NCBI GenBank assembly: GCA_015485375.1
Contig: WFTU01000073.1
Coordinates: 1-6,681, forward strand
DNA length: 6,681 nucleotides
Origin: Paracoccaceae bacterium
GTDB taxonomy: Bacteria > Pseudomonadota > Alphaproteobacteria > Rhodobacterales > Rhodobacteraceae
Reading direction: 5' to 3'
Shown here piece after piece: positions 1 through 6,140 of the stretch. Each line of letters begins with the position of its first letter. The first letter of the stretch is position 1. Below the pieces are notes generated by a model that was given only the letters and a program-made list of their open reading frames with translations, made no database searches and was not told the DNA's origin. A program made the position numbers and the translations under genes.

Positions 1-624
1 CCCGAGGATGTGTTGAAACAGCTCGCCGCTGGTGCCTCGGCCATGCACCGCGTCTCCGAAATCCGCGCCGCGCGGGTGTCGGGGCGCATGGACAACCACG
101 AACGCGAGGTCGGGACCGATTTCGTGATCTCGCTGCAGGGCGAGGATTTTGTGGTCAAGGTCGATGCGGACCGCGAAGGCTCGACGGTTGTTTTCGAAGA
201 CGGCACCAGCCTGCGCGTCACCTCCGACTGGAAACCGGGGGAGGGGCTGGCCAAGCTTGACATCTCCGGCGTGCCGGTCACGGCCAAGGTCGAACAGATC
301 ACCGGCGGTTTCCGCATGCGCCACCGTGGTGCCGACCTCAAGGTCATCATTCGCACCCCGCGCCTGTTCGAGCTGTCGAAATACATGATCGAGAAGGTGC
401 CGCCCGACACCTCCAGACTGCTCCTTTGCCCCATGCCCGGCATGGTGGTCTCCGTGGCTGTTGCCGAGGGCGAAACCGTGCAGGAAGGGCAGGTGCTTTG
501 CACCGTCGAAGCCATGAAAATGGAAAACGCCCTGCGCGCCGAGAAAAAATGCGTGGTCAGCAAGATCAACGCGGCAGCCGGCGACAGCCTCGCGGTCGAC
601 GAAGTGATCATGGAGTTCGAATAG
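1..624 (+). CDS. pccA: Propionyl-CoA carboxylase alpha subunit, C-terminal part (5' end outside window)
   Basis: This is the last 207 codons of a biotin-dependent carboxylase alpha subunit. The frame is open from base 1 and ends at TAG 622-624, so the start lies upstream. In PccA the N-terminal biotin carboxylase part carboxylates biotin; the visible part carries the biotin-transfer domain that contacts PccB (about visible residues 10-130) and the biotin carboxyl carrier domain (about 135-207). The carrier signature is clear: MPG at 145-147 and the AMKMEN biotinylation motif, with the acceptor lysine at 173 (bases 517-519). The GRMDNHE and RTPR stretches and the MEFE C-terminus resemble, from memory, Roseobacter-group PccA rather than pyruvate or acetyl-CoA carboxylase. 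The enzyme is cytoplasmic and converts propionyl-CoA to methylmalonyl-CoA. The mutase for the next steps follows 917 bp downstream, which supports the propionyl-CoA assignment over 3-methylcrotonyl-CoA carboxylase. The stop overlaps the ribosome-binding site of the next gene. Confidence 0.93.
   Translation, partial: PEDVLKQLAAGASAMHRVSEIRAARVSGRMDNHEREVGTDFVISLQGEDFVVKVDADREGSTVVFEDGTSLRVTSDWKPGEGLAKLDISGVPVTAKVEQITGGFRMRHRGADLKVIIRTPRLFELSKYMIEKVPPDTSRLLLCPMPGMVVSVAVAEGETVQEGQVLCTVEAMKMENALRAEKKCVVSKINAAAGDSLAVDEVIMEFE
612..620 (+). repeat. Left copy of 9-bp direct repeat GGAGTTCGA
   Basis: This perfect 9-bp sequence covers the final sense codons of pccA (last G of Met, Glu, Phe, start of Glu). 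An identical copy lies at 1530-1538, just past the mrr stop codon. The copies are 918 bp apart, start to start, and bracket the lower-GC mrr gene. They could be a target duplication or the microhomology used in an insertion. A chance match is possible, because the string contains a GGAG ribosome-binding core. Confidence 0.5.
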
Positions 625-626
625 GA
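623..626 (+). promoter_or_regulatory. Ribosome-binding site of the mrr-like gene, overlapping the pccA stop
   Basis: AGGA lies six bases before ATG 633 and shares two bases with the TAG stop of pccA. This supports ATG 633 over the in-frame ATG at 657, which has no comparable site. The eight-base gap between the genes suggests co-transcription, possibly with ribosomes passing from pccA to mrr. Confidence 0.6.
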
Positions 627-632
627 AACGAT

Positions 633-1529
633 ATGATCCCCGACTACCAAACATTGATGCGTCCAGTATTGCAGGCAAGCGCCAACGGCGAGATTGCCAT
701 TTCCGATGTGGTTCGGGAACTCGAACAGCAGTTCGGCTTATCCGACGAGGAAAAGGCGAAGCTGCTGCCAAGTGGGAAGCAAACGCAATTTGCAAACAGG
801 GTCCATTGGGCGCGGAGCTATTTAAAACAGGCCGGACTAATCAGGAACCCACGTCGGGGTTTTTTGGAGATAACGGACGAAGGCCGGAAGGCGTTGGCTA
901 GTGACCAAGCAATAAACTCCAAGTATCTCGAACAATTCGACAGTTTTCAGGAATTCCGTTCGCGAACCTCCAAGGAAACTTCTAGCGATAAGGAGCCATC
1001 CACAAATCAGGTCGAAACGCCGGACGAATTGCTGCGCACAGCGTATGAACAAATCAACCAGTCTCTGGCGGCGGAGTTGCTGGAAAAATTACGCGACGGC
1101 GACCCGAGTTTTTTTGAAAAAACCATCGTCACGTTGCTGCTCACTATGGGATATGGGGCAACGCAGTCAGCCGGAGAAGTTCTTGGCGGAACGAATGATG
1201 ATGGTGTGGACGGGGTTATCAATCAGGACCCGCTAGGTGTCGACCAAGTATATGTGCAAGCCAAGAGGTATAAGGTCGGGAATAATATCGGCTCGGGTGC
1301 GATCCGCGATTTCTATGGAGCATTGGGGCTGAAGGATGTTTCCAAAGGTATTTTCGTTACCACGTCGGCGTTTTCGAATAGCGCCAAGGAGACTGCGAGC
1401 AAACTTGGTGCCCGCATTGTTCTAATTGACGGTGTGAAATTGGCAGAGTTGATGATTCAACATCAGATTGGGTGTCGGGTTGAGGAGGTATTCAATATTT
1501 CTCGCCTCGACGATGGCTACTTTGAATAA
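633..1529 (+). CDS. mrr: Mrr-family restriction endonuclease-like protein
   Basis: The product is 298 residues, close to the roughly 304 residues of E. coli Mrr. It has the same two-part plan. Residues 1-90 form an N-terminal winged-helix-like region (HWARSYLKQAGLI, then the RGFLEITDEGR wing). Residues 105-130 are a polar linker rich in Ser, Thr, Lys and Glu. Residues 155-285 form an Mrr catalytic domain of the PD-(D/E)xK fold. In it, FE at 161-162 and LLLTMGYG at 168-175 match the leading helix, and GGTNDDGVDG at 185-194 supplies Asp193. QAK at 209-211 supplies Gln209 and Lys211, the Mrr version of the catalytic pair. E. coli Mrr is a type IV enzyme that cuts modified DNA; whether this one shares that specificity cannot be read from sequence. 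No methyltransferase gene lies beside it in the window, which fits a stand-alone type IV enzyme better than a restriction-modification pair. GC content is well below that of its neighbours, suggesting transfer. The reading frame and all active-site residues are intact. Confidence 0.88.
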   Translation: MIPDYQTLMRPVLQASANGEIAISDVVRELEQQFGLSDEEKAKLLPSGKQTQFANRVHWARSYLKQAGLIRNPRRGFLEITDEGRKALASDQAINSKYLEQFDSFQEFRSRTSKETSSDKEPSTNQVETPDELLRTAYEQINQSLAAELLEKLRDGDPSFFEKTIVTLLLTMGYGATQSAGEVLGGTNDDGVDGVINQDPLGVDQVYVQAKRYKVGNNIGSGAIRDFYGALGLKDVSKGIFVTTSAFSNSAKETASKLGARIVLIDGVKLAELMIQHQIGCRVEEVFNISRLDDGYFE

Positions 1530-1533
1530 GGAG
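1528..1533 (+). promoter_or_regulatory. Ribosome-binding site of the methylmalonyl-CoA mutase gene
   Basis: AAGGAG begins on the last two bases of the mrr TAA stop and runs into the right 9-bp repeat. It lies eight bases before ATG 1542 and five before the adjoining GTG 1539. The eight-base spacing favours the ATG as start. If mrr was inserted here, the AAG part came from the insert and extended an older GGAG core. Confidence 0.7.
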
Positions 1534-1538
1534 TTCGA
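1530..1538 (+). repeat. Right copy of 9-bp direct repeat GGAGTTCGA
   Basis: This copy is identical to 612-620. It lies immediately after the mrr stop codon and contains most of the mutase ribosome-binding site. The next bases, GTGATG, would supply pccA with a TGA stop if joined to the left copy. Confidence 0.5.
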
Positions 1539-1541
1539 GTG

Positions 1542-3668
1542 ATGGCCGATAACGACTGGAAAGCCCTTGCCGAAAAGGAATTGCGCGGACGTCCGCTCGA
1601 TGATCTGACGTGGCACACGCCCGAAGGCATCGACGTCAAGCCGGTCTACACGGCCGAGGATATTGCCAATCTGGATCACCTGCATTCCATGCCGGGGCTG
1701 GAGCCGTTCACCCGCGGCCCCCGCGCCACCATGTATGCGGGCCGGCCGTGGACGATCCGCCAATATGCGGGGTTCTCGACGGCCGAGGAATCCAATGCCT
1801 TCTACCGGCGTAATCTGGCGGCGGGGCAGAAGGGCGTTTCGGTGGCCTTCGATCTGGCGACCCATCGCGGCTATGACTCCGATCACCCGCGGGTGGTGGG
1901 GGATGTGGGCAAGGCCGGCGTGGCGATTGATAGCGTCGAGGACATGAAAATCCTGTTCGACGGCATCCCGCTCGATAAAATGTCGGTCTCCATGACTATG
2001 AACGGCGCGGTCATCCCGATCCTCGCCAATTTCATCGTCACGGGCGAGGAACAGGGCGTGGACCGCGCCAAACTGACCGGCACCATCCAGAACGACGTGT
2101 TGAAGGAATTCATGGTCCGCAACACCTATATCTACCCGCCCGAGCCTTCGATGCGGATTATCTCGGACATCATCAAATATACGTCCAAGGAAATGCCGAA
2201 GTTCAACTCCATTTCCATTTCCGGCTATCACATGCAGGAAGCGGGCGCCAATCTGGTGCAGGAGCTGGCCTATACGCTGGCCGACGGCAAGGAATATGTG
2301 AAGGCGGCAATTGATGCGGGCATGGACGTGGATGCCTTCGCCGGCCGGCTGTCGTTCTTCTTCGCCATCGGCATGAATTTTTTCATGGAGGCCGCGAAAC
2401 TGCGCGCCGCGCGGCTGCTTTGGCACCGGATCATGACGGAGTTCGGGGCGCAGAAAACGACCTCGAAAATGCTGCGCACCCATTGCCAGACCTCGGGCGT
2501 ATCCTTGCAGGAGCAGGACCCCTATAACAACGTCATCCGCACGGCCTACGAGGCGATGTCGGCCGCACTGGGTGGCACACAGTCATTGCATACCAACGCA
2601 CTGGATGAGGCAATTGCCCTGCCGACGGATTTTTCCGCCCGCATTGCACGCAACACCCAGATTATCCTGCAGGAAGAAACCGGCATTACCAAAGTCGTCG
2701 ATCCGCTGGCGGGCTCGTATTACGTCGAAAGCCTGACCGCAGAACTGGCCGACAAGGCGTGGGAACTGATCGCGGAAGTGGACGAGATGGGCGGCATGAC
2801 CAAGGCGGTGGCCTCCGGCATGCCGAAACTCAGGATCGAGGAATCCGCCGCCCGCAAGCAAGCGGCTATTGATCGCGGCGAAGAGGTCATCGTCGGTGTC
2901 AACAAATACCGGCTGGAAAAGGAAGACCCGATAGACATTCTCGACGTGGACAATGTGGCGGTGCGCGAAAGCCAGATCGCCCGCCTCAATGCCATGCGCG
3001 AGAGCCGCGACGCCGAACGCTGTGCACAGGCTCTCGGCGCGCTGGAAGAATGTGCGCGCTCCGGCGAGGGCAACCTGCTGGAAAAGGCGGTCGAGGCCGC
3101 ACGGGCGCGGGCCAGCGTTGGCGAAATATCGGATGCAATGGAACGCGCCTTCGGGCGCCACAGGGCGGAGGTTAAGACATTGGCAGGAGTATACGGCGCC
3201 GCCTACGAGGGCGACGAAGGGTTCGCGGCCATTCAGGCCGATGTGGAAAAATTCGCCGAGGAAGAAGGCCGCCGCCCGCGTATGCTGGTGGTGAAAATGG
3301 GGCAGGACGGGCATGACCGCGGCGCCAAGGTTATCGCCACCGCCTTTGCCGATATCGGTTTCGACGTGGACGTCGGTCCGTTGTTCCAGACGCCCGAGGA
3401 GGCGGCGCAGGACGCGGTGGACAATGATGTGCACGTGGTGGGGATTTCCTCGCAGGCCGCGGGTCACAAAACGCTGGCTCCGCAGCTTGTGCAGGCGCTG
3501 AAAGACAAGGGCGCGGGCGAGATTCTGGTGATCTGCGGCGGGGTGATCCCGCAACAGGATTATGAATTTCTGTACAAGAGCGGCGTGAAGGCGATCTTTG
3601 GTCCGGGCACCAATATTCCTGAGGCCGCTCAGAACATCCTGAAACTGATCCGCGAGGCGCGGGAATAA
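1542..3668 (+). CDS. Methylmalonyl-CoA mutase (adenosylcobalamin-dependent, single-chain form)
   Basis: The 708-residue protein catalyses the B12-dependent rearrangement of (R)-methylmalonyl-CoA to succinyl-CoA, the last step of propionyl-CoA assimilation into the TCA cycle. Its length fits the catalytic chain (E. coli ScpA, 714). The N-terminal substrate-binding barrel covers about residues 20-540 and the C-terminal cobalamin-binding domain about 575-705. Active-site residues line up at a constant offset of 14 with the Propionibacterium enzyme: Tyr75 (RQYAGFST), Arg193 (VRNTYIYPP) and His230 (SGYHMQEAG). The B12 site is complete: DGHDRG at 589-594 with the cobalt ligand His591, then Ser636 and the GG at 666-667. 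The AGFSTAEESN and FDLATHRGYDSD stretches separate it from ethylmalonyl-CoA mutase, which to my memory differs there. Such enzymes are often homodimers in Alphaproteobacteria. ATG 1542 was chosen over GTG 1539 for ribosome-site spacing. Common symbols are scpA, mcmA, mutB and bhbA, so I leave the symbol blank. Confidence 0.96.
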   Translation: MADNDWKALAEKELRGRPLDDLTWHTPEGIDVKPVYTAEDIANLDHLHSMPGLEPFTRGPRATMYAGRPWTIRQYAGFSTAEESNAFYRRNLAAGQKGVSVAFDLATHRGYDSDHPRVVGDVGKAGVAIDSVEDMKILFDGIPLDKMSVSMTMNGAVIPILANFIVTGEEQGVDRAKLTGTIQNDVLKEFMVRNTYIYPPEPSMRIISDIIKYTSKEMPKFNSISISGYHMQEAGANLVQELAYTLADGKEYVKAAIDAGMDVDAFAGRLSFFFAIGMNFFMEAAKLRAARLLWHRIMTEFGAQKTTSKMLRTHCQTSGVSLQEQDPYNNVIRTAYEAMSAALGGTQSLHTNALDEAIALPTDFSARIARNTQIILQEETGITKVVDPLAGSYYVESLTAELADKAWELIAEVDEMGGMTKAVASGMPKLRIEESAARKQAAIDRGEEVIVGVNKYRLEKEDPIDILDVDNVAVRESQIARLNAMRESRDAERCAQALGALEECARSGEGNLLEKAVEAARARASVGEISDAMERAFGRHRAEVKTLAGVYGAAYEGDEGFAAIQADVEKFAEEEGRRPRMLVVKMGQDGHDRGAKVIATAFADIGFDVDVGPLFQTPEEAAQDAVDNDVHVVGISSQAAGHKTLAPQLVQALKDKGAGEILVICGGVIPQQDYEFLYKSGVKAIFGPGTNIPEAAQNILKLIREARE

Positions 3669-3718
3669 CACGGGAAATATAGGTGTGGTTGTGACAAGAA
3701 CGTTGCGGACAGGGCTGA

Positions 3719-3748
3719 TTGCCGATAGGTGGTTTAGTGTTGAATTAT
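3719..3748 (+). promoter_or_regulatory. Possible weak sigma-70-type promoter upstream of maeB
   Basis: TTGCCG (3719-3724) and AATTAT (3743-3748) are separated by 18 bases; each matches its -35 or -10 consensus at four of six positions. They fall in the 140-bp gap between the mutase stop and the malic enzyme start, which is clearly more AT-rich than the genes around it. No terminator is visible after the mutase, so read-through from upstream is also possible. Matches of this quality occur by chance, so the call is tentative. Confidence 0.25.
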
Positions 3749-3760
3749 CTTTCTGCCAAG

Positions 3761-3789
3761 ACCGGAACGCTCATGCCGGTTGGCGCGCC
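3761..3789 (+). other. GC-rich palindromic leader segment before maeB
   Basis: ACCGG at 3761-3765 can pair with CCGGT at 3776-3780 across a 10-base loop, and the next bases contain the self-complementary GGCGCGCC (3782-3789). Together they could fold in the 5' leader of the malic enzyme mRNA, 20-50 bases ahead of its ribosome-binding site. There is no T-tract, so it is not a rho-independent terminator. A regulatory role is speculative. Confidence 0.25.
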
Positions 3790-3799
3790 GGAACAGAAT

Positions 3800-3803
3800 G
3801 GAG
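3800..3803 (+). promoter_or_regulatory. Ribosome-binding site deciding the maeB start
   Basis: GGAG lies five bases before ATG 3809. An alternative in-frame ATG at 3773 has a weaker GGAA five bases before it and would add 12 residues (MPVGAPEQ...) that do not resemble the family. ATG 3809 gives 759 residues, the family's usual length. Confidence 0.6.
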
Positions 3804-3808
3804 CCGAA

Positions 3809-6088
3809 ATGTCCGATAAAGCCGACACCCCCCACACAACGCCCGCGCTGCGGTATCACGAGATCCCCAAGCCGGGGAAGTTGGAGATCCGCGCCACCAA
3901 GCCGCTGGCCAACGGCCGTGATCTGTCGCTGGCCTATTCGCCCGGTGTGGCCGAGGCCTGTGTGGAAATTGGCAAGGACGCGGCGGCGGCGGCGAAATAC
4001 ACCGCGCGCGGCAATCTGGTGGCGGTGGTGACCAACGGTTCGGCGGCCCTCGGCCTCGGCAATATCGGCGCGCTGGCCTCCAAACCGATCATGGAGGGCA
4101 AGGCGGTCCTGTTCAAGAAATTCGCCAATATCGACTGTTTCGATATCGAGGTGGATGAGAGCGACCCGGAAAAACTGGCCGATATCGTCACAGCGCTGGA
4201 GCCCACTTTCGGGGCGATCAACCTCGAGGACATCAAGGCGCCCGAGTGTTTCATCGTTGAAAAGCTCTGCCGCGAGCGCATGGGGATTCCGGTTTTCCAT
4301 GACGACCAGCACGGCACGGCGATTGTGGTCGGGGCGGCGGCCACCAATGCGCTGCGCGTGGCCGGCAAGAAATTCGGGGACATCAAGGTGGTGTCCACCG
4401 GCGGCGGCGCGGCCGGTATTGCCTGCCTGAACATGCTGGTGAAACTGGGCGTGAAGCGCGAGAACATCTGGCTTTGCGATATCGCCGGTCTGGTCTACGA
4501 GGGTCGCGAGGAGGAAATGACGCCGCAGAAGGCCGCTTTTGCGCAAAAATCCGACCTGCGCAGCCTCGACGAGGTGATCGACGGGGCGGATATGTTCCTC
4601 GGTCTCTCCGGTCCCGGTGTGCTGAAGCCGGAGATGGTCGCGAAGATGACCGCCCGCCCCATTGTTTTCGCTCTCGCCAACCCGACGCCGGAGATCATGC
4701 CGGATGCGGCCCGCGAGGTTGCACCTGATGCGATTATCGCCACGGGTCGCTCGGACTTTCCCAATCAGGTCAACAATGTCCTGTGTTTCCCGTTCATCTT
4801 CCGCGGCGCGCTCGACGTTGGCGCCACTACGATCAACGACGAAATGGAAATCGCCTGTGTCGAGGGGATTGCCGAGCTTGCGCGTGCCTCCTCAAGCGCC
4901 GAGGCGGCGGCGGCCTACAAGGGCGAGGATCTGACATTCGGCCCCGATTACCTGATCCCCAAACCTTTCGATCCGCGCCTGCTGGCGACCGTTTCCTGCG
5001 CCGTTGTGCGCGCCGCGATGTCAAGCGGTGTCGCCACCCGCCCGATTGCCGATCTGGAGGCCTACCGCGAGCATCTCGACAGCTCGGTCTACAAATCCGC
5101 CCTGATCATGCGTCCGGTGTTCGAGGCCGCCCGCACCGCCGTGCGCAAGATTGTCTTCGCCGAGGGCGAGAGCGAGCGCGTCCTGCGCGCCGCCCATGCA
5201 ATGGTCGAGGAAACCACCGACAAGCCCGTCCTCATCGGCCGCCCCGAAGTTGTCGAGGCGCGCTGCGAGAAATTCGGCCTGCCGTTGAAGGCCGGGCGCG
5301 ATTTCGAGCTGGTCAACCCGCAGAACGATCCGCGTTTCCGCGAATACTGGGGCAGCTATCACGAGATCATGCAGCGTCGCGGCGTCACCCCCGACCTCGC
5401 CAAGGCGATCCTGCGCACCAACACCACCGCCATTGCTGCCGTCATGGTGCATCGCGGCGATGCCGACAGCATGATCTGCGGCACCTTCGGGCAATACCTG
5501 TGGCACCTCAAATATGTGCAACAGGTGCTGGGCAATGCGGAGCTGCATCCGATCGGCGCGCTTTCCATGATGATCCTTGAAAAAGGCCCGTTGTTCATTG
5601 CCGACACCCATGTAAACGCCGAACCGACGGCGCAGCAGATGGCCGACACGGTGATTGCCACCGCCCGCCATGTCCGCCGTTTCGGGCTGGAACCGAAAGT
5701 GGCGCTCTGCTCGCACTCGCAATTCGGCAATCTGGACACGGACTCGGCCCGACGGATGCGTGCGGCGCTGGAAATTCTGGATGGCATGGGCCTCGATTTC
5801 GCCTACGAGGGCGAGATGCACACCGATGCGGCGCTTGATGAAACCCTGCGGCGCAAGATTTTCCCGAATTCGCGTTACTCCGGCGCCGCCAACGCACTGG
5901 TTTTCGCCAATTCCGATGCCGCCAGCGCCGTGCGCAACATTCTGAAAATGGCTGCCAACGGGCTGGAGGTCGGGCCGATCCTGATGGGCATGGGCAACCG
6001 CGCCCATATCGTCACCCCATCGATCACCGCGCGGGGGCTTCTCAACATTGCTGCGCTGGCCGGAACGCCGGTGCAAGCCTATGGATAA
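3809..6088 (+). CDS. maeB: MaeB-type malic enzyme with C-terminal phosphotransacetylase-like domain
   Basis: The 759-residue protein is the same length as E. coli MaeB and oxidatively decarboxylates malate to pyruvate and CO2 in the cytoplasm. Order of domains: malic enzyme N-terminal domain (about 15-155), dinucleotide-binding domain (about 160-400) and a phosphate acetyltransferase-like domain (about 430-755). Visible signatures are LAYSPGVAEAC with the likely catalytic Tyr43, TNGSAALGLGNIGALASKPI at 75-94, and GKAVLFKKFA with the likely catalytic Lys98. The metal-binding acids are in NLEDIKAP (Glu140, Asp141) and FHDDQHGTA (Asp165, Asp166). The cofactor loop is STGGGAAGIAC at 196-206, and FPNQVNNVLCFPF at 317-329 closes the active site. 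In related enzymes the C-terminal domain lacks transacetylase activity and mediates assembly and acetyl-CoA response. The window cannot settle NAD versus NADP use; rhizobia have one of each with this architecture. In this neighbourhood it could carry C4 acids derived from propionate on to pyruvate. Confidence 0.93.
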   Translation: MSDKADTPHTTPALRYHEIPKPGKLEIRATKPLANGRDLSLAYSPGVAEACVEIGKDAAAAAKYTARGNLVAVVTNGSAALGLGNIGALASKPIMEGKAVLFKKFANIDCFDIEVDESDPEKLADIVTALEPTFGAINLEDIKAPECFIVEKLCRERMGIPVFHDDQHGTAIVVGAAATNALRVAGKKFGDIKVVSTGGGAAGIACLNMLVKLGVKRENIWLCDIAGLVYEGREEEMTPQKAAFAQKSDLRSLDEVIDGADMFLGLSGPGVLKPEMVAKMTARPIVFALANPTPEIMPDAAREVAPDAIIATGRSDFPNQVNNVLCFPFIFRGALDVGATTINDEMEIACVEGIAELARASSSAEAAAAYKGEDLTFGPDYLIPKPFDPRLLATVSCAVVRAAMSSGVATRPIADLEAYREHLDSSVYKSALIMRPVFEAARTAVRKIVFAEGESERVLRAAHAMVEETTDKPVLIGRPEVVEARCEKFGLPLKAGRDFELVNPQNDPRFREYWGSYHEIMQRRGVTPDLAKAILRTNTTAIAAVMVHRGDADSMICGTFGQYLWHLKYVQQVLGNAELHPIGALSMMILEKGPLFIADTHVNAEPTAQQMADTVIATARHVRRFGLEPKVALCSHSQFGNLDTDSARRMRAALEILDGMGLDFAYEGEMHTDAALDETLRRKIFPNSRYSGAANALVFANSDAASAVRNILKMAANGLEVGPILMGMGNRAHIVTPSITARGLLNIAALAGTPVQAYG

Positions 6089-6105
6089 CAAGAAAATTCC
6101 GAGGG

Positions 6106-6119
6106 GGCGTATCAACGCC
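6106..6119 (+). other. Small GC-rich hairpin between maeB and prpE
   Basis: GGCGT (6106-6110) pairs perfectly with ACGCC (6115-6119) around the four-base loop ATCA. It is followed by only ATTT before AAAC, too short a T-run for an efficient terminator. It sits midway in the 52-bp gap between maeB and prpE. It could attenuate or set an mRNA processing boundary between the genes, or be chance. Confidence 0.3.
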
Positions 6120-6127
6120 ATTTAAAC

Positions 6128-6134
6128 AAGGGAG
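6128..6134 (+). promoter_or_regulatory. Strong ribosome-binding site of prpE
   Basis: AAGGGAG lies six bases before ATG 6141. It is the strongest such site in the window and fixes the prpE start. The short gap after maeB and the weak hairpin allow co-transcription. Confidence 0.75.
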
Positions 6135-6140
6135 ACCAAA

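Larger units (their letters stand above)
621..1538 (+). other. Putative inserted segment carrying mrr, bounded by 9-bp direct repeats
   Basis: These 918 bases hold only the mrr-like gene, a few bases of flank and one copy of the 9-bp repeat. GC content drops to about 49% in a hand count of nine 60-base lines, against roughly 62-65% in the lines checked either side. Joining base 620 to base 1539 gives GGAGTTCGAGTGATGG. That junction keeps pccA ending in Met-Glu-Phe-Glu, gives it a TGA stop, and makes this stop share one base with the mutase ATG. I see no terminal inverted repeats, transposase or integrase, so this is not an ordinary insertion sequence. Insertion by illegitimate or homologous recombination is an inference. 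The empty site itself has not been seen. Confidence 0.45.

Noticed and set aside
426..632. Upstream extension of the mrr frame into pccA
   Set aside because: The added Arg-rich sequence is an out-of-frame reading of the biotin carrier domain. ATG 633 has a ribosome-binding site and gives the usual Mrr length.
789..796. TTTGCAAA palindrome, resembling the half-site I recall for the PccR propionate regulator of Rhodobacter
   Set aside because: Only one full copy is present; the nearest partial match upstream (GAAGCAAA, 776-783) has the wrong spacing. It lies inside the mrr coding region, where it encodes Phe-Ala-Asn, so chance is the simpler reading.
621..1529. An insertion sequence or integron cassette carrying mrr
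   Set aside because: No transposase, integrase, terminal inverted repeats or attC-like fold are visible at either edge. Only the short direct repeat supports insertion.
1422..2483. Long minus-strand open frame (353 codons) across the mrr end and mutase
   Set aside because: It is a mirror of the mutase coding frame in GC-rich DNA. The translation is rich in His, Arg and Gly, resembles no family I know, and crosses a gene boundary on the opposite strand.
2499..2501. Valine at mutase residue 320 (QTSGVSL), where human and Propionibacterium enzymes have Trp
   Set aside because: It could hint at altered substrate choice, but I recall the same Val in other alphaproteobacterial methylmalonyl-CoA mutases, and all other substrate-site residues are standard.
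2583..3671. Long minus-strand open frame (362 codons) opposite the mutase 3' half
   Set aside because: Same artefact: it lies fully opposite a strongly recognised gene and its protein has shadow-type composition.
5021..6121. Long minus-strand open frame (366 codons) opposite maeB
   Set aside because: It is opposite the phosphotransacetylase-like domain of maeB, with no recognisable motif and no convincing ribosome-binding site.
6106..6123. Rho-independent terminator after maeB
   Set aside because: The stem is only five pairs and is followed by ATTT rather than a T-run, so termination is doubtful; it is kept only as a hairpin.
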